Positions 4,898 through 6,153 of a stretch of 6,153 bases of DNA are shown here, one piece after another. The notes beneath the pieces were generated by a model. The model was not told the origin of the DNA and ran no database searches. It saw only the letters and a program-made list of their open reading frames with translations. The position numbers and the translations under genes were made by a program. This stretch comes from SAR324 cluster bacterium (lineage in GTDB: Bacteria > SAR324 > JACQKK01): the NCBI GenBank assembly GCA_027296185.1, contig JAPUJL010000200.1, forward strand, positions 1 to 6,153. The letters are read 5' to 3'. Every line of letters starts with the position of its first letter. Position 1 is the stretch's first letter.

Positions 4898-6153
4898 TCA
4901 GTTGAGCTCGGGCCGGAGCTCGACGCCGCTGACCACGAGGGTGCGGTCCATCTGGGGGCTGATCTCCTTGCCCACCAGGGTGAAGGAGGTACTCTCGCCG
5001 GGGTCTTCGGTGGTGAACACCAGCCGAGTGCGGCGCTTGGTGCCGGGGATCAGTTCGATCCCTTCGCCGCAGCAGAACACCCACATGCCTGCGGTGTCCG
5101 CCTTGGCCTGGCTCCAGCGGTCGCCCCGGTCGTCGATCAGGTAGGCGTTGTTACGGAAGAGCAGCCGCACCACGTCCCCCAGCCGCTCCTCGAAGGCCAG
5201 CACCAGGATCAGGGTGCGTCCGGCCTTGTGGGCCACTTCCACCGTGGCGCGGTAGGATTCGTTCTCGTATCCCGGCTGGGGCAGGCTCGTGTCCAAGACG
5301 TACACCTGCGGCGGCGGAGGGCCTTCCCCTTCGGCGGCTTCCCGGGTCTCGCCGGCCGTCGGTGCGAGGGCCGCCAGCAAGGGCTCCCGCTCGAAGCGGA
5401 TGAAGGCCGCGGGCAGAAAGCTCCGGTTTTGCACGTCGTTCACACGGACATCGAGTTCGACCTGATCCCCCAGGTCCGCCACGGTGCCGAAGACCAGCCC
5501 GTTCACGCCGATCTGGTTCCCCACCCGGCGGGCGAGGGCCGGGTCGTGCAGCAGCTGCCCGGATAGCCCCATCTCGTCCAGCGCTTGCTGCAGCCGCATG
5601 CGCGCGACCGTGCGGATACCTTCGATCTGGGACAGCCCCGTGGTGATGCGCTGGGCCAGGTAACGCCCCACGTCGGAGAGCTCCCCTTGCAGGTCGGGAA
5701 AGTCGACCACCGCCAGCACCCACTCCCCGTCCCCCTCTTCCTCATCCCGGTCCGGAAGACCGGCCAGCAAGTTCTCGATCAGGGCGTTGACCCCGTCTTC
5801 CACCGTCTGCGCGGTCAGGGGAACAGCCGCGGGTTGCTCGGCCACCTCGATCTCCGGCTCCACCACGGCCGGTTCCACTGCGGTGGGCTCCACCGGAGCG
5901 GGCTCGGCTTCGGCGGGCTCCGCCGCAGCCGGCTCAAGATCGGCCGGCGCCGGCTCGGCAGCCTGCGTTTCTAGCGCTTCGGCTGCTGGGGCTTCGGCTG
6001 TTGGGGTCGGCTCCGCGGCCTGCGTTTCAAGGGCTTCGGCTACTGGGGCCGGCTCGGCGGCCTGCGTTTCCAGCGCTTCGGCTACTGGGGCTTCGGCTGC
6101 TGGGGCCGGCCCGGCGGCCTGCGTTTCAAGGGCTTCGGCTGCTGGGGCTTCGG
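4898..6153 (-). CDS. C-terminal part of a FlgO/CsgG-like protein with an Ala/Glu/Pro repeat linker (partial)
   Basis: The frame ends at the TGA at 4900-4898 and stays open, without a stop, to the right edge, so the N-terminus is missing; about 418 residues are visible. The first 120 or so are a very acidic Ala/Glu/Pro-rich linker with no Lys or Arg, including four AEALETQAA repeats and then EP-rich repeats (5857-5959). Bases 5722-5399 encode a FlgO-like/CsgG-like domain: AVVDFPDLQGELSDVGRYLA, then a helix pair, then GVNGLVFGTVADLGDQVEL. After a PPPP-containing linker, 5308-4901 encode a C-terminal region rich in predicted beta strands (VYVLDTSL, YLIDDRGDRW, RTRLVFTTED), perhaps an Ig-like fold of the DUF4352 kind. 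Family members are often outer-membrane lipoproteins or periplasmic proteins; any signal peptide would lie beyond the window. A GTG at 5893 could be read as a start but has no ribosome-binding site and lies inside the linker. The precise function is unknown. Confidence 0.8.
   Translation of the reverse strand, partial: EAPAAEALETQAAGPAPAAEAPVAEALETQAAEPAPVAEALETQAAEPTPTAEAPAAEALETQAAEPAPADLEPAAAEPAEAEPAPVEPTAVEPAVVEPEIEVAEQPAAVPLTAQTVEDGVNALIENLLAGLPDRDEEEGDGEWVLAVVDFPDLQGELSDVGRYLAQRITTGLSQIEGIRTVARMRLQQALDEMGLSGQLLHDPALARRVGNQIGVNGLVFGTVADLGDQVELDVRVNDVQNRSFLPAAFIRFEREPLLAALAPTAGETREAAEGEGPPPPQVYVLDTSLPQPGYENESYRATVEVAHKAGRTLILVLAFEERLGDVVRLLFRNNAYLIDDRGDRWSQAKADTAGMWVFCCGEGIELIPGTKRRTRLVFTTEDPGESTSFTLVGKEISPQMDRTLVVSGVELRPELN
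5942..6153 (-). repeat. In-frame tandem repeats encoding an AEALETQAA core (four copies)
   Basis: The nine-residue core AEALETQAA is encoded at 6139-6113, 6082-6056, 6040-6014 and 5983-5957. Core-to-core distance is 57, 42 and 57 bases (19, 14 and 19 residues), so every other unit has a five-residue insertion (of the type AEAPA) and there is a higher-order period of 99 bases. All units stay in frame and differ mainly at third codon positions (CTT/CTG/CTA for Leu; GCC/GCG for Ala). The array runs off the right edge, so its full copy number is not visible. Confidence 0.9.

Noticed and set aside
3987..5566. Open plus-strand frames opposite dapA and the FlgO-like gene
   Set aside because: They mirror genes identified on the minus strand, and their products look like low-complexity shadow.
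5942..6153. CRISPR-like or non-coding direct repeat array
   Set aside because: The repeats are all multiples of three, stay in frame with the downstream domain and vary at third codon positions, so they are coding repeats.

Overview
This GC-rich window comes from a Gram-negative bacterium. An RlmM-type 23S rRNA methyltransferase, a YfiF-like SPOUT methyltransferase and a possible HemP point to a proteobacterium, probably a gammaproteobacterium; this rests on gene families, not on a database search. Five of the six larger or partial genes lie on the minus strand, so the biological order runs from high to low coordinates. The exception is a small plus-strand gene near 2.1-2.4 kb. No tRNA, rRNA, CRISPR array or insertion sequence was seen.

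Layout in minus-strand reading order. (1) 6153-4898: the C-terminal part of a large protein that runs off the right edge. It has an Ala/Glu/Pro tandem-repeat linker, a FlgO/CsgG-like domain and a C-terminal beta-type domain. (2) 4897-4695: a gap with a GC palindrome, a plausible sigma70-type promoter and a strong Shine-Dalgarno sequence for dapA. (3) 4694-3804: dapA, lysine/diaminopimelate biosynthesis. (4) 3803-3746: a spacer with a perfect 9-bp inverted repeat and a pyrimidine tract. (5) 3745-2447: an M16B zinc metallopeptidase. (6) 2375-2127: a small Cys/His-containing plus-strand protein, convergent with the peptidase and divergent from rlmM. (7) 2027-900: rlmM. (8) 903-91: a YfiF-like TrmH-family methyltransferase, starting inside the rlmM stop (ATGA overlap). 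(9) 91-1: the start of a third gene overlapping the previous stop (TAATG), possibly hemP.

There appear to be two transcription blocks. dapA and the M16 gene are probably co-transcribed, with a hairpin between them that could trim or attenuate the transcript. rlmM, the TrmH-like gene and the partial third gene form a tight, translationally coupled cluster that joins two rRNA/tRNA-type 2'-O-methyltransferases of different folds (Rossmann RFM and knotted SPOUT). Much of the window is ordinary housekeeping sequence. The least conventional parts are the repeat-linker/FlgO-like protein, the small Cys/His protein, and the unusual active-site loop in DapA.
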